A DNA stretch of 64,000 nt. Origin: Adiantum capillus-veneris (Eukaryota > Streptophyta > Polypodiopsida > Polypodiales > Pteridaceae). How positions within the stretch are numbered: the first letter of the stretch is position 1; each line of letters begins with the position of its first letter. The stretch spans positions 4,512,001 to 4,576,000 of the forward strand of contig CM043968.1 of the NCBI GenBank assembly GCA_014529385.2, read 5' to 3'. The translations under genes and the position numbers were made by a program. Shown here piece by piece: positions 11,055 through 21,336 of the stretch. The notes under the pieces were generated by a model. The model was not told the origin of the DNA. It was given only the letters and a program-made list of their open reading frames with translations, and ran no database searches.

Positions 11055-12636
11055 CTATTGAACTTGATTCTTAAGATCTTTAGAATCTCTTAGATCAAAT
11101 ACTATTGAAAATACATAGCATCTATGAGACCCACAAGAAAGTAGAGCTTCCTGTGATCCACAGTGCAACACCCACATCCCATGAAAAATTGACACATTTT
11201 GCTCATTACCAAAAGCATATAAGAGCACTAACTCCCTTTTACTGGCATCCATAACATCACTCACATAAGCATCAAGATAAAGAGCATCCAAACCCAACCA
11301 TAGCCCATACCTGTCTAAGAAAATGAAGGAACACATGCATCCCTTGCTATAACCACGGTGATTTAGCATCACACCACCTTTGACTTCATAGCCATTACCA
11401 ACCTTTGAATAATATGTACCTAAGTACATCATGTTAACTTTTAGAATGGTAGAGCCTTGGAACCCTCATCATTTGTCAAAGAACTATAGTTGCTTCCTCT
11501 CACAATTCATGAGAAATAATACAAGGAGAAATTTCCCGGATATCCTCCACTTCATTCATTTCAAACATGTTAGGCACACAAAAAATTTTGTCCATGTAAT
11601 CTTCATTTATCTTGTCATCCTCTTGTGCTTCACATGCTTCCATGGCACCCAAAGATCCATTGATACCTTGTGAAGGTTCTTCATGCACCCATTCTAAACA
11701 AGTACTTACATAAAAAAAACCATCCATAATGTTCCCTTCATACAAACCACAACCTGCCAAGAAAACATCAACAATGGTGTCTTTTGTCAATTTTGAATGA
11801 GGAAGCATCAAGGATAGTATCTTCATCTTGATTTGTGAAATGTGCACTTGCAAGCATGCCGTTAGCAACAAACATACATTCATTTACATCTTCATGCACA
11901 CCGTGTGTTATCCCCACGATTTTCTGCACTTCGTCGATTATCGTATAAATGGATTTATCTAAGCAATCCTCTTCAACAAATCTGTTGTTCTATTTGGCCT
12001 CACACGCTTCCATGGTGCTGAAAGATCCATTAATACCCTAAGGTTTGTCCTAAACTCCTTGAGAACAATCCATGTAGAGGTCACTAGCTTTTGAAACACT
12101 GGCAACACAATTTCTATCTTCATTTAAACCTTCGTAACCAATGATGGTGGTGACCACCATGCAAAGCAATCTTTGAAAAATTTCCATTAATTTTAATCCT
12201 AGCAATAAATTTTTTATTTACTTGTGTTAAGTTTCCCAAAAAAATATCCTTTGGGAATAAATCTGTGACTTCCAAACTAGCCGCATCTGCTTTAGCTTTA
12301 CTTCTTGCATAAATATGTTCCCAAAAATTATCATAACTAAGTGTTTGCAATTGACCCTCATCACCTTTACTAGAATTAATCTAAATCTTCTCAGTCACCC
12401 ACCTATACAATTGCTGCTTCAAATTTTGCCCACGTATCCCCATACGTGCCGATAAGTTCCTCTATTTGATCACGTAATTTTGGAGCTACTAGTTGCTCAA
12501 ATTTCTTGATCATGCACCCAATTGAAATGCTTGTAAGTTGCATCTCCAATCTGTAGCTTACAAGATATCCATCACCATCATAGCCATCAAATTTACCTCT
12601 TTCAACATAAACCTTACCTAAAGCTAAGGATTTCAT
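11055..12636 (-). pseudogene. Decayed coding-like region, gag-like start
   Basis: Four minus-strand open segments (12636-12403, 12350-12120, 11883-11500, 11432-11055) read in the same direction and seem to be pieces of one dead gene. The first contains KFEQLVAPKLRDQIEELIG followed by GDTWAKFEAAI, a helical pattern like the gag-like proteins of some plant retroelements. The third and the sequence upstream of it both contain a GINGS...MEACEA block, an internal repeat. No protease, RT or integrase motif is visible. A gag-like origin is a weak inference; an unknown gene is equally possible. Confidence 0.35.
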
Positions 12637-12660
12637 TCACGTCTTCAGATGAAGTGTGAA

Positions 12661-12736
12661 GTGGTAATAACTCATGTTATTAATACTCCATGGGAGTGGT
12701 AATAACTCACGTTATTATTAACACTCCATGGGAGTG
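12661..12736. repeat. Short tandem duplication
   Basis: Two copies of a roughly 36-bp unit beginning GTGGTAATAACTCA and ending CTCCATGGGAGTG. The unit contains a near-palindromic ACTCCATGGGAGT core. Function unknown. Confidence 0.7.
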
Positions 12737-12949
12737 TTAAGAACATCAAATTCACAATCATTGGCTAGAACCGGACTTTCCTATAAGCCCGTCGATTATC
12801 CCTTCTGGTCTGTCAAGCCCCGTCAAGCGACCAACAATGCCCGACGGGATTGGCCATTTCCTCTTCCCACTCCCCATATTTGGACGTGGCTATATAAATA
12901 GTATCCCCTCCTCCAAGCCCTCCATTTAGGTACACTTTGTAAAGCTTCT

Positions 12950-13041
12950 GTTCGAATTAACACAACTTGGAAAAGACGAAGGAAGCTCAAGGCACACAAC
13001 CAAGAGTAAATTACTTAGTGTGATGGAAAAGATAGATAGTG
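12950..13041 (-). repeat. Copia LTR fragment
   Basis: On the minus strand this stretch (CTATCTATCTTTTCC through GCCTTGAGCTTCCTTCGTC) matches the U5 side of the copia LTR at 30736-30860. It is cut at 13041/13042 by the element fragments to its right. Confidence 0.55.
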
Positions 13042-13705
13042 TTGGGATTCAGGCCAACTGGCCTGACATCCCACTTACTACTAACCCATCTACTAACTTA
13101 ACTATTATACACTTATTCTTTAATACAACAGAATAAGGAGTTGCAAACAGGATAACATTGCTGTGCGCTCCACCCAGAGCAGGTCTCTCTCTCTCTGCTC
13201 TCACACTTGCACTCGCACACGCTTTCCGCGGCACCTTCAACTCGTATCAAAGCTTTTTTGTATAAGAACATCTTGAATCTGCTCTTTCCAGATAGCAAAA
13301 TTCGTCCCATCAAATTTCCGGATATTCTAAATATCCTTTTCACCACTAGATGCCATGGCTGCAAGCTAAAGATAATATGGCAATAAACACTGGTAATAAA
13401 GATAATTTTGGAAAAATTTATGCAGAGTTTTCCCATAAAAACTGACAGAATCTCAATCCAAAACTGTCACAAGAGATCAGTAATGCATCAAAAGTAATGC
13501 TCTCAAAGCATAAGACAAGCGCATCAACCACTAACTATGCATAAAAAGTCAAAAGCTAACCCAAGACTGCCAACACGGTGTCAAATGCACCTAGCCCTCT
13601 CTATACATGTCCTATGGCAAGGCCACGAAAAAAGGGGTACTCTAGCAACCTATATCACCGAAAGGATCTCAACATTCGAGAATCCCCCAGCTCAAGAAAA
13701 CCAAC
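13042..13705 (-). pseudogene. Copia-like gag start and possible LTR end
   Basis: On the minus strand MASSGEKDI (about 13356) is followed by IRKFDGTNFAIWKEQIQDVL, the characteristic N-terminus of copia gag. The frame then breaks after about 40 residues into sequence ending AATCCCAACA at 13042, which could be an LTR end. A GGCCAACTGGCC palindrome lies in that terminus. It interrupts the P1 3' LTR at 13706. The structure is too short to be an intact element, and the LTR call is tentative. Confidence 0.4.
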
Positions 13706-13816
13706 TTCTGTAAGCCCCACTATTTACAAAGGTGAAATGTCGAGTTTTCTCAATAAATGAATAATTACAAAAAGTAATATTCCGCCAAGCTCCATAGGGT
13801 GTGTCCAACTGCTAAC
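13706..13816 (-). repeat. P1 3' LTR, truncated
   Basis: Starts TGTTAGCAGTTGGACACACC at 13816 and matches the first 111 bp of the 5' LTR (30292 downward), ending around TTACAGAAGTT. Copia-like sequence replaces the rest from 13705. Confidence 0.8.
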
Positions 13817-13832
13817 ACTCCCCCCCTCCTTG
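13817..13832 (-). other. P1 polypurine tract
   Basis: AAGGAGGGGGGGAG on the minus strand, directly 5' of the LTR start, equivalent to 1431-1446. Confidence 0.8.
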
Positions 13833-13869
13833 TTCATGTCGTCCCCGACATGGCAGTTGAGCTGCTTCT

Positions 13870-14675
13870 TCAATGTAGGCTTTCTCTCATCTTGAGAAGA
13901 GACTCATATCTTGCATGTTGAGCCAGTAGCGTCTGGCCGAATATATCTGTGCTGATTGTGAAGAAGTCGGTGTGGAAGGCTTCTTCAAAGGCTTGGAGGT
14001 GATAAGAAGGCAAAAACTGATTCTCTGATAAAGCGCATGTATCACCTCGTGGGAAGGTTGAGCAGACAGATCGTATGCACATCTGTATGTATCTTGAAAG
14101 AAAAAGATACTGTCTGTCGCCTGGCCTGATTTGAAGGTTTCGAAGACTGCCAAAAGGGTTTTACATATCTTTCTCATCATGATACAAGATAGGTCAGGCG
14201 AGCCAATGAACAATTTGATGGCGCCCATTAGGGTTTTCACCATGTATTGCTCACTTATTCTCTCGCCTACCTTCAAGCTTGGAAGCTTCGGGTAATTTAG
14301 CCAAGTGGGTTGGCTTCTCTGCAACAGCTTGTGGGCTTTCCATGTCCTCATCCTTGGTAGAGGGCAGAAACTGAGGTTGTCTTTGATCACTTTAGGTGCC
14401 TTTACTAGATGGATTAGATATCGAGGATATTTTGTGAGCCATGCCTTTCTCTACCTGGGTTGAGAATCCACTATCAGCTTGACCCCTTCAGGTTTGGAGA
14501 TATCTGCTTTGTACAATGGCACTGTTGGCTCCTCTTTTATCCATTTTTTGATAGTAGCAACTTCGTACTTTAGCAGGGGATATGGGAGAGAGGACTGTAG
14601 CCATTCACGCCGAAGGTTACTGGCATCTATCTTTTGAATAGTCATTGACTTAAACAACCTCTGCTCCCACTCCAA
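13870..14675 (-). pseudogene. ORF3 C-terminal domain (P1)
   Basis: Two same-frame segments (14675-14451, 14390-13887) separated by a stop, then a shift near 14040 into the frame with FLPSYHLQAFEEAFHTDFFT. It shares with 392-1339 the blocks SLPYPLLK, PRYLI, FCPLPRMRTWKAH, WLNYPKLP, EYMVKTLM, DLSC.M..KIC and YDLSAQPSHEV. The Trp, Pro and Cys positions are the most conserved. There is no recognised catalytic signature, signal peptide or membrane segment, so although it sits where an env gene would be, it does not look like a surface glycoprotein. Role unknown. Confidence 0.6.
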
Positions 14676-14856
14676 TGCTTCTCTGGCTGTGTCTTTTACG
14701 GCCGCTTCTATGGCCTTCTACAACTTTTCTTCCTCTTCTTGTGTCAGATCCTGGGGCTCATGTGAGGGTCCTACCAGGATGTCCTCTTGCATGGTGGTGT
14801 CCACTGGATCTGACACATTCTCTACGTCGATTCCCTCCATGGCTGCTGGCCTAGTG

Positions 14857-15465
14857 CTAAATCTGCTCTTCCATTTGCTGCTGGCCTCTCAGCTCTTCTA
14901 TCTGCTTTTGAAGTGTCTTCTTTTCCTCTTCCGCTTGCTCTCCCATGTTTACTAGGAGGTCGTTTATATCTGCATTTATTTTCTCCGCCTCCTCGAGCTT
15001 TGTCTTGATGGCTTCTAGCTCATTCTTCATGGCCTGATTCTCTTCTTCTAGGCGGTTTTGCATTACCAATGACCCCTTGGCCAGCATCAGCCTTTGCCTT
15101 TTCTCTAATGTCAACTCCTTTTGGAGCTTCTTCATTTGTTCTTCATATAGCTCATTCTCTGAAGTGATGCTAGTCGAGCTAGCAGCTCGGACTCTGGCCG
15201 GAGATGCTCTTAGCCGTTGGATGGTTTGATCTTTGACTTTAATCTGATCTTTCAGGTTGGTCACTTCATTCTGGCTCGCCTCATGCTCTATCTCTGCCTT
15301 TTCCTTGGCATTCCTCAGTGTTTCCACTTCTTTGGACTCTTCAGCAAGTTGTAGAGTCAGGTTGTCCCTTTCTCTCTCTGCATCTGTCAATGACTTGCCG
15401 ATTTTCTTGTATTCTTCCTCTGCTCTTTGAAGTCTTTGTCCTGCTGCCTGGTTCTCTCGTTCCAT
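14857..15465 (-). pseudogene. ORF3 long coiled coil (P1)
   Basis: 203 residues of almost unbroken heptad pattern. It begins MERENQAAGQRLQRAEEEYK, includes a short break around RASPARVRAASSTS (about residues 85-98), and resumes with LQKELTLEKRQRLMLAKG and ELEAIKTKLEEAEKINADIN. It overlaps the preceding segment by about 80 bases in a different frame, which marks a frameshift inside one original protein. The neighbours on both sides belong to the same ORF3. Known behaviour of such helices is parallel dimer or trimer formation; what it assembles is not evident. Confidence 0.65.
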
Positions 15466-16304
15466 CTCTTGGCATCTTTGTAATGCCGCGTCCAGACTGG
15501 CTTGCAGCTCTGCTCTATATGCTCTTGGCCCAATTTTTGCAGTGTGTCGACTTTAGCCTTGATCTGAACTTCATTGGTTTTGAGATTATCAATCTCACTT
15601 TTCGTGGCCATTGATCTTGCTCTGAGCTCGGTTAGCTTTTGCATCACCACATCCCAATCATTGGTTGGTGGCTGTAGGTCCACTGCATCGGTGGCCATCT
15701 CTTTCAGTTCTACTAACAGAAGGCTCTGCATCTGTTCTATGGGCCTTGTGCTTGCCAACTCAAATGCTACCGTAGCTGCCTCTTCTCGAGAGTAACCCAC
15801 AGCTAGTAGATCAAAAAATGTGCTAAAATTTATTTCTTCTAGATCTACCTTCTCCTCTTTTCGTTCAGCTTCTTCTTTCTGCTCTTCCTCTTGACTCTTC
15901 TCTTGCTTGGAATCTTCTTGTTCATCCTCCTTTTGTTGGGTTTGTGGAGGGCTAAGGGGAGGTGGTGATGGGGGTGGGCTGGACTCCGGGCTTGACGGTG
16001 GAGTCGGTGGCTTCTTCTTGAAATCCCGGTCCACCTTGGTCTTTGTCTCTCTTTCTTGGCCTTCCTGCTCTTCTAGCAGCTGCCGTCTGACTTCGTCCAC
16101 TTCTTCTTCTGTAAAAGGGACATTCGGGATATTTTCTGTTGTAGCATCTAAAATCTCAAAATTTTTGATGTAGTCTTCAAACCGATCTCGGTGCACTCTT
16201 CGAGATGATCCCAACATGGCTTCCAAGGATGGCTTCCACAGCTCACTCAAATCTCCTTTGAGTGCTCTCTCGACTCTGAAGCTTTCATTAGTCGTTCTAG
16301 CCAT
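15387..16304 (-). pseudogene. ORF3 acidic/proline linker and first coiled coil (P1)
   Basis: 305 residues. The N-terminal part has PFTEEEVDEVRRQLLEEQEG, followed by a proline-serine run (PPTPPSSPESSPPPSPPP) near residue 105 and a Glu/Lys-rich stretch. Then a folded-looking block VDLEEINFSTFFDLLAVGYS with SREEAATVAFELAS (about residues 155-185), and a coiled coil from about 220 with ATKSEIDNLKTNEVQIKAKV. The layout of globular N-terminal part, disordered acidic linker and long coil resembles a structural or scaffold protein. Frame differs from both neighbours. Confidence 0.6.
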
Positions 16305-16471
16305 GCCGCTTTCTGTGACTTGGTCTCTTTGATTGGCACTTGTAAACTTTCTTTCTTTCCTTTCTTTGACACTGGCTGCTCCTCTTGCACGGTCTCTAAC
16401 CGGCGCTTCAGCCTTGTGGCTACTTTGGGTGCCCTTGGAGGTTCTTCTTCTTTATCTTCTTTCAGCTTTAG

Positions 16472-17290
16472 CTAGTCATTCTGTGAGGGAGGTTCATGCC
16501 AATTTCCATTGGCATGCAGTGCTCCATAGACCACTTTTGTTATTAGCTCACCGGGTACAATGTAGGTGGGATTTTTGTTGCCCATATTCACCAGGTTGTC
16601 ATGGATGTAAGCATCATAATTGATAACTTTCGGCTTGCTCTTCTGCATTGCCCAGGTGAAGGTGGTGGGAATGGGTCCAGGTGGCATTCTGTATTTTTGT
16701 GGCCGCTTTGTACACATGTGGAAGTATTGGTTGTAGAGTTGGCTCATGATAGCCACTTTTGGGTTTGCAATATCTTCAAATGTGTAATTGTTCTTCTTTT
16801 CTGAGTAGACTTTGACTTCATCTCTCCTCTTTGTCACACTATCTCCCTTGTTGGAGATGTCAAGTGCGGCTGCCAGCACCCTCTCTGTGATAACAATCAT
16901 GGTATCTGGCTTGCCTTGCGGATCGGTGACTCGGGCCACTCCATCTTCTTTGATAGTGGTTACAAATTCCCACACTCTTTTGATGTCAATCCTCGATGGC
17001 AAAGCTTCAAAGTAGTTATGGAGGTCCAGCTTCTCCAGGTAATCCCCTATCTTGCTTCTGACAAATTCATTGAGCTCCCGTGATATCATAGGTAGTTCCA
17101 CTGCATTTCCTTCAGGATCTTTGAATACGCCCTGGTAGATTTTCAAATCATTGGACTCTAGCAAATCATCCTGTATCCATGTGCTTGTGGGCTTCATAGT
17201 TCCTTCTGGGATCACAAACGGCTCCACTTCTTCTAAATAGTCTTTTATTGTCATCGTCTTCTTCTTTGCATGTGATTTTGCGGCTGCCAT
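16472..17290 (-). CDS. ORF3 N-terminal domain (P1)
   Basis: 272 residues, opening MAAAKSHAKKKTMTIKDYLE at 17290; this ATG is the first in the frame after a long non-coding spacer. A basic N-terminus (KSHAKKK) could be a nuclear signal. The rest is a compact alpha-rich domain containing VITERVLAAALDI, YNQYFHMCTKRPQKYR, PPGPIPTTFTWAMQKSKP and ITKVVYGALHANGNW. The general flavour is like ORFs annotated as plant transposon proteins, but I cannot place it in a named family. It ends at a stop at 16472, with the next ORF3 part in another frame at 16304. Palindromes lie 166-770 bp upstream. Confidence 0.6.
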   Translation of the reverse strand: MAAAKSHAKKKTMTIKDYLEEVEPFVIPEGTMKPTSTWIQDDLLESNDLKIYQGVFKDPEGNAVELPMISRELNEFVRSKIGDYLEKLDLHNYFEALPSRIDIKRVWEFVTTIKEDGVARVTDPQGKPDTMIVITERVLAAALDISNKGDSVTKRRDEVKVYSEKKNNYTFEDIANPKVAIMSQLYNQYFHMCTKRPQKYRMPPGPIPTTFTWAMQKSKPKVINYDAYIHDNLVNMGNKNPTYIVPGELITKVVYGALHANGNWHEPPSQND

Positions 17291-17455
17291 GGATCGTGTT
17301 GCACTCCGTAGTCCGAAGTTAGCGTTTTTTCCATATTAGCTGAGAAACTGAGTTCTAACTATCCAAATGACTTGAAAATTGAAAATAAAACTTAAAAGGA
17401 ACTAGGGAAACTTTGCATTTGCCCACAGTACCTTTCTGGCCAAAAATTTATCATT

Positions 17456-18058
17456 TAGACATCCTACGCGTAGGATGTCTACCTTGCCTGTTTTTGGTGA
17501 AACTTGGTTGGCTGGTGGCCCTTGACCTGTGCAACATGGCTATGTGATTGGAATTGGATTTGGGCATCAAAAAGTGCAATTCTGGGCAGATTCAGGCTTT
17601 AGGCTCACAAAGTGGGTAGAATGTCCTCAACAGGGGAAAAATGATATTCAAATGGGTTCAAATTTGATATACAGGCTTCTTGCACCATGTTAATGGCTCC
17701 CATGAGGTCATATCCTGCATAGTAGGTCAAAATCACACTTGAGACATCCTATGCGTAGGATGTCTTTTTCATCAAAATGACTTGAAGTTGGTTCTGGGGT
17801 TAGCCCTTGGCATGTGGAATGTGGAATATGGCCCTGCTCTTGGATTTTGATTTGGACAAGAATTGGTGTTGGTAAGAGCATGTGTAGTGTTTTTGGGCTC
17901 AAAAAGTGCATCTTGGAGATGTTGGGGGCCAAATGTGATGAGAATGGCTTGAAACTTGATATATGAGCTTAGGAAGGTGTTATAAAGAGATCTGAAACTG
18001 AAAAATATCAGCTGGGGGTCAATTTGGTCATTTAGACATCCTACGCGTAGGATGTCTA
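17456..18058 (-). repeat. Palindrome array upstream of ORF3 (P1)
   Basis: Three copies of a palindrome with half-site AGACATCCTACG followed by its reverse complement: 17456-17481 (26-bp perfect), 17742-17765 (one mismatched pair), 18033-18058 (26-bp perfect). Start-to-start distances are about 285 and 292 bp. The sequence between copies is diverged but contains related phrases such as CAAGTTTCATG..ATTTGGAC. The identical half-site is used in the P1 leader near gag. Confidence 0.9.
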
Positions 18059-20138
18059 TTTCATCATTTTTCACTTGTGACCACACAGATAGCTTGGCAA
18101 TGTGCTCATGAGTATATTGTGCAAGTTTCATGTTATTTGGACAAGTTTTGGTAGGTCTATGACCCATTATTGCCTTTATGCTTTGACTTTGCGTTTTTTG
18201 ATGCACATGAGGTCAATTTTTGTCCAAATGTGATGAAACTTGGTGGCTAGCATGGTGAAGCTATTCAGAAGCTGTGTATGATGAGAGATGTTGGGGTTGG
18301 TGCCCATATTTTCTGATGAAATTTTCATTGGAGTGCTACTGGTACCTGCCCTGAGCCCCCCTGAGTCCCTTTTAAGCCCTATTTCAACAAAAAAGTCAAA
18401 TAGATAGAAAGAAACTCCCTCTGTGGATTTCGGAGCCTTTGAGCCGTTTTCTGACTTTTGGAGTGCTTTTCGGCGATGAAATCTCTTGATGTTGGTCTCC
18501 ATAACTTCCCAATCCCTTGGGGATCCTTGCCATATGGTTTTTGTCGACTTTGGCTTCTCCGAAGCTCCGTTTGGCAATTTGTCGCTCTGGAAGCACCCGT
18601 GGTTGCGTTTACATGTCGTCGATGACTTGTGGTGGTCTACCACCATAGGACTTGGTTGTTGATGGTCTAGGAAAGCCGCTCGTGAAGTTTGGTGGAAAAT
18701 GGACATGCGGTTTGGCCGTGAGAGCTATTTGACGCTTTGTGTGTCTAATGCCGTTTCTGAAGTGTAGTGCCGCTTCGGGTTGCTTTATGGCCATGTGGGC
18801 TATATAGACTTGTCGAGCATGTCGTGATGCTCCTACCCATGAGTTTTGGTAGCATTTGGGTGCCTTTCCGCGGATTTACCATTTGGTGGCTTCTTGCAGG
18901 ACTCTAGAACTAAGGGTTTTTTCCGATGGTTTTCTACTGCCTTTGGGCATCCAAAAGTGGTCTCCTATGCTAGGGTAATCCGCGGATGAAGCCTCATTGC
19001 TTTTGGGTTAACCGTTAGGTGGTCACTTCTACCTGTAGGTCTCTACTGCTCGCTTCCCGTGTGAACCCTACGCTAGTTTTCGCGACAAAACAACAAACAT
19101 GCGCGAAAAGCTCAAGGTGGTGAGGCTACCTCTCATGTTTGGAGCTTGTCGGGTGGTCATGCGCGCCATAGAAGCCGTTGGAAGTCCCGTTCGCTCTAGG
19201 TGGCAAGAGCTCTCTCTCAAAAGACAATAGTAGAAATGAGCTTAAAATGAAATGAAAAAATCTTATAATGGGGGTCCTCGAACTACTTTCCATGAAATTT
19301 GACATGTGCTCCCAACTTCTTGCGAGATGTGGTTTAGGCTCAAAAATTTCTTGATTTGGACTCCATTTGCCCAGTTTTCGAGAAATTTGACGTTTCGATC
19401 AAAATCTGGCCAAAACACGCTTTCCACTCCATTCACATAATTGCACCTCCATTGTACCATAGGTTGTCCTATAGTCACTCATTATCCCCATACTTTTTTT
19501 TTTCATTACGACCGTTTTTCACCTGCTTTTTGTATTTTTGAAGTTTTTCTGCCGATAATTAGTAAAATTAAAAGGAAAATAGCAAATTAAACCCAAAAAA
19601 TTTCCAAAAATCATAATAACTCAAAAACATCACCGCAAAATACTATATACACTCACATGTAATTTTTATGGCCATATTTCTCCGTTTTACCAATATTTTG
19701 CTTGAAAAATGGCTATTTTTACCTATATACACACACCTAGGGGCTTGATTTGGCGTTTGGCCCCATATACTTGTAGATTCATGCTGTATAAGGGCATATG
19801 TACTTGGGTTAGTCCAGAAAATTTTGCAATCAAACGACAACCCTTTAAAATAGTTGAAAAACATGTCCTTTTTGGCTCTTTTTTCCATTGGCATGGGTCC
19901 GCATTTGAGAATGCCTCCCCCCCTCCTAGCCGGAATCCTCCCGGACGACAAGGTATCGCCTCGGAGTATGTGCCGTGCATGGGTTAAAAAATTGTGCTAA
20001 TGCTTGGCCGTGTAATGTGGCCCTATATGATGCATACTTGGTCAATGCGTGGAAAAATTAATGTTGTGCAAGAGGAGGGTATAAGCAAGATGCTTATTGG
20101 CATTCGCCGTCGAGGTTTCCTGTTTGTTGTTGATTTGG
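18059..20138 (-). other. P1 spacer between pol and ORF3
   Basis: About 2 kb without a convincing gene. Short open frames at 18176-18794 and 19643-19980 lack domains and do not persist. No LTR start or primer site is visible here, which supports continuity of P1. Confidence 0.5.
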
Positions 20139-20724
20139 TCAGCAGATTTTCTTTGCAAGTAAAAGTTGTAACTCGACAGCTCTCTGTTTGATCGTCTTTC
20201 TTGCAAAAGTCTCTTGGTGTGCTGCTATTGTCGATATGGCCATAGTCGTCTCCTTGGAGAGAATTTTCGTGGCGGAATTGGACTTAGTCTGTGTCTCTTT
20301 TGCTTTCCATTTGTAGCTTTGTTTTGCAGGTTTTTGTAGGTTTATTGCTACTTCCACGTTTGTCATTGTTTTGCTGCTGATTGGCACCCACATAGATTGG
20401 TTTGCCGGTTTCATATGTTGTGTGTGTTTGCATGCCGATGTTGCTTGTACTGAAGGGAGTTCCTTTTGCTTTGGTTTCGGGATCCAAATGCGAGTCGTGT
20501 GTTGCTGAGCATTTTCCTTGGGATCCATATCTGTTTTATTCCCTTGGTTTTTGGTTGAACTGTGTGCGTGTTGCTAACCTTGATCTTGGCACTGCGGTCT
20601 GTGTTGTTTTCTATTTGTAGTGAACATGGTTGGCAGTTCCCTATTTGTTCACCATGGGTATCGTGTTGTTCTTTAGTGGCACCCATTCTTTTGGTTCTTT
20701 CTCCAGTGATTGTGTTGCTGCCAT
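20139..20724 (-). pseudogene. Low-complexity tail after second retropepsin (P1)
   Basis: In the same frame as the upstream domain, with a few stops, the translation is rich in Thr, Gln, Asn and Lys (for example THTTYETGKPIYVGANQQQN). It looks like a disordered C-terminal extension of the post-integrase polyprotein. No motif recognised. Confidence 0.45.
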
Positions 20725-21140
20725 CTAGTTCTTCTGGGGTTGTTGAGAAAAGGCTACCACCTGTTGTTTTTGTGCATGCTGAATTTTGACTGCATCCGCT
20801 TTCCAATCTATCTGCACATTATACTCTTTTTGCCAAGGTTGTCCCAACAACATGGGGTGTTGTGTGCTTTCATCCTCTACCACATCAAACTTATGTGGGT
20901 AAATATATTGATGTATTTGTAGATGCAATATAGTCTAGCCCAATGTTTTCAGCGAATGGGATGTACTACTTTCCAGCACTTGTGGAGTAGGATGTAGTTG
21001 ACCTTTGGGCTTGAGCTGTTTGTATAATCTATGAGAGATCAGATTTGCTTGAGCTCCAGAATCAAGCAATGCCGTCGATTCAACTTAATTGCTACCCACT
21101 TTGACTGCAATTACTGGCTCCACTGTGTCTTCATCAAAAT
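20725..21140 (-). pseudogene. Second retropepsin-like domain, after integrase (P1)
   Basis: Minus-strand frame continuing from the integrase tail. The aspartic protease active-site block ALLDSGAQANLIS lies near 21080-21045. About 75 residues later comes DESTQHPMLLGQPWQKEYN (about 20875-20820), equivalent to the second hallmark LLG.P block of retropepsins. Two stops lie around it. P1 already has a protease upstream (DSGAG at about 23600), so this is an extra copy in an unusual place. The upstream basic tail (KERITKRRLL) belongs to the integrase C-terminus. It may be a captured or duplicated protease, possibly acting on ORF3; that role is inference. Confidence 0.65.
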
Positions 21141-21336
21141 TTGTTAGTCGAATAGCATTTATTCACAACGGTGAACCACATTGTTGTTGTTGTCGTAGAA
21201 GTCTTCTTTTTGTAATGCGTTCTTTTGCTTCTGCTTGGGCCTCTTCTCGTATCCTCTGTTTTTCCTTCATCCGTTGTTTTTCTTGATGGATTTGTTGAAG
21301 CATTTCCTGTGTTAGTGGTAAATGATATTTTTTTAA

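Noticed and set aside
12880-12960. TATATAAATA as promoter of a host gene
   Set aside because: No coding sequence follows; copia LTR fragment begins at 12950. It may be an LTR promoter but no element could be defined.
18176-18794. Minus-strand frames of up to 176 residues in the P1 spacer
   Set aside because: Overlapping short frames in different registers, no motif, no support from another copy.
13870-20138. ORF3 block as a separate non-autonomous LTR element
   Set aside because: No LTR start or primer site is visible between ORF3 and the integrase region, and the palindromes match the P1 leader; kept as part of P1, though not proven.
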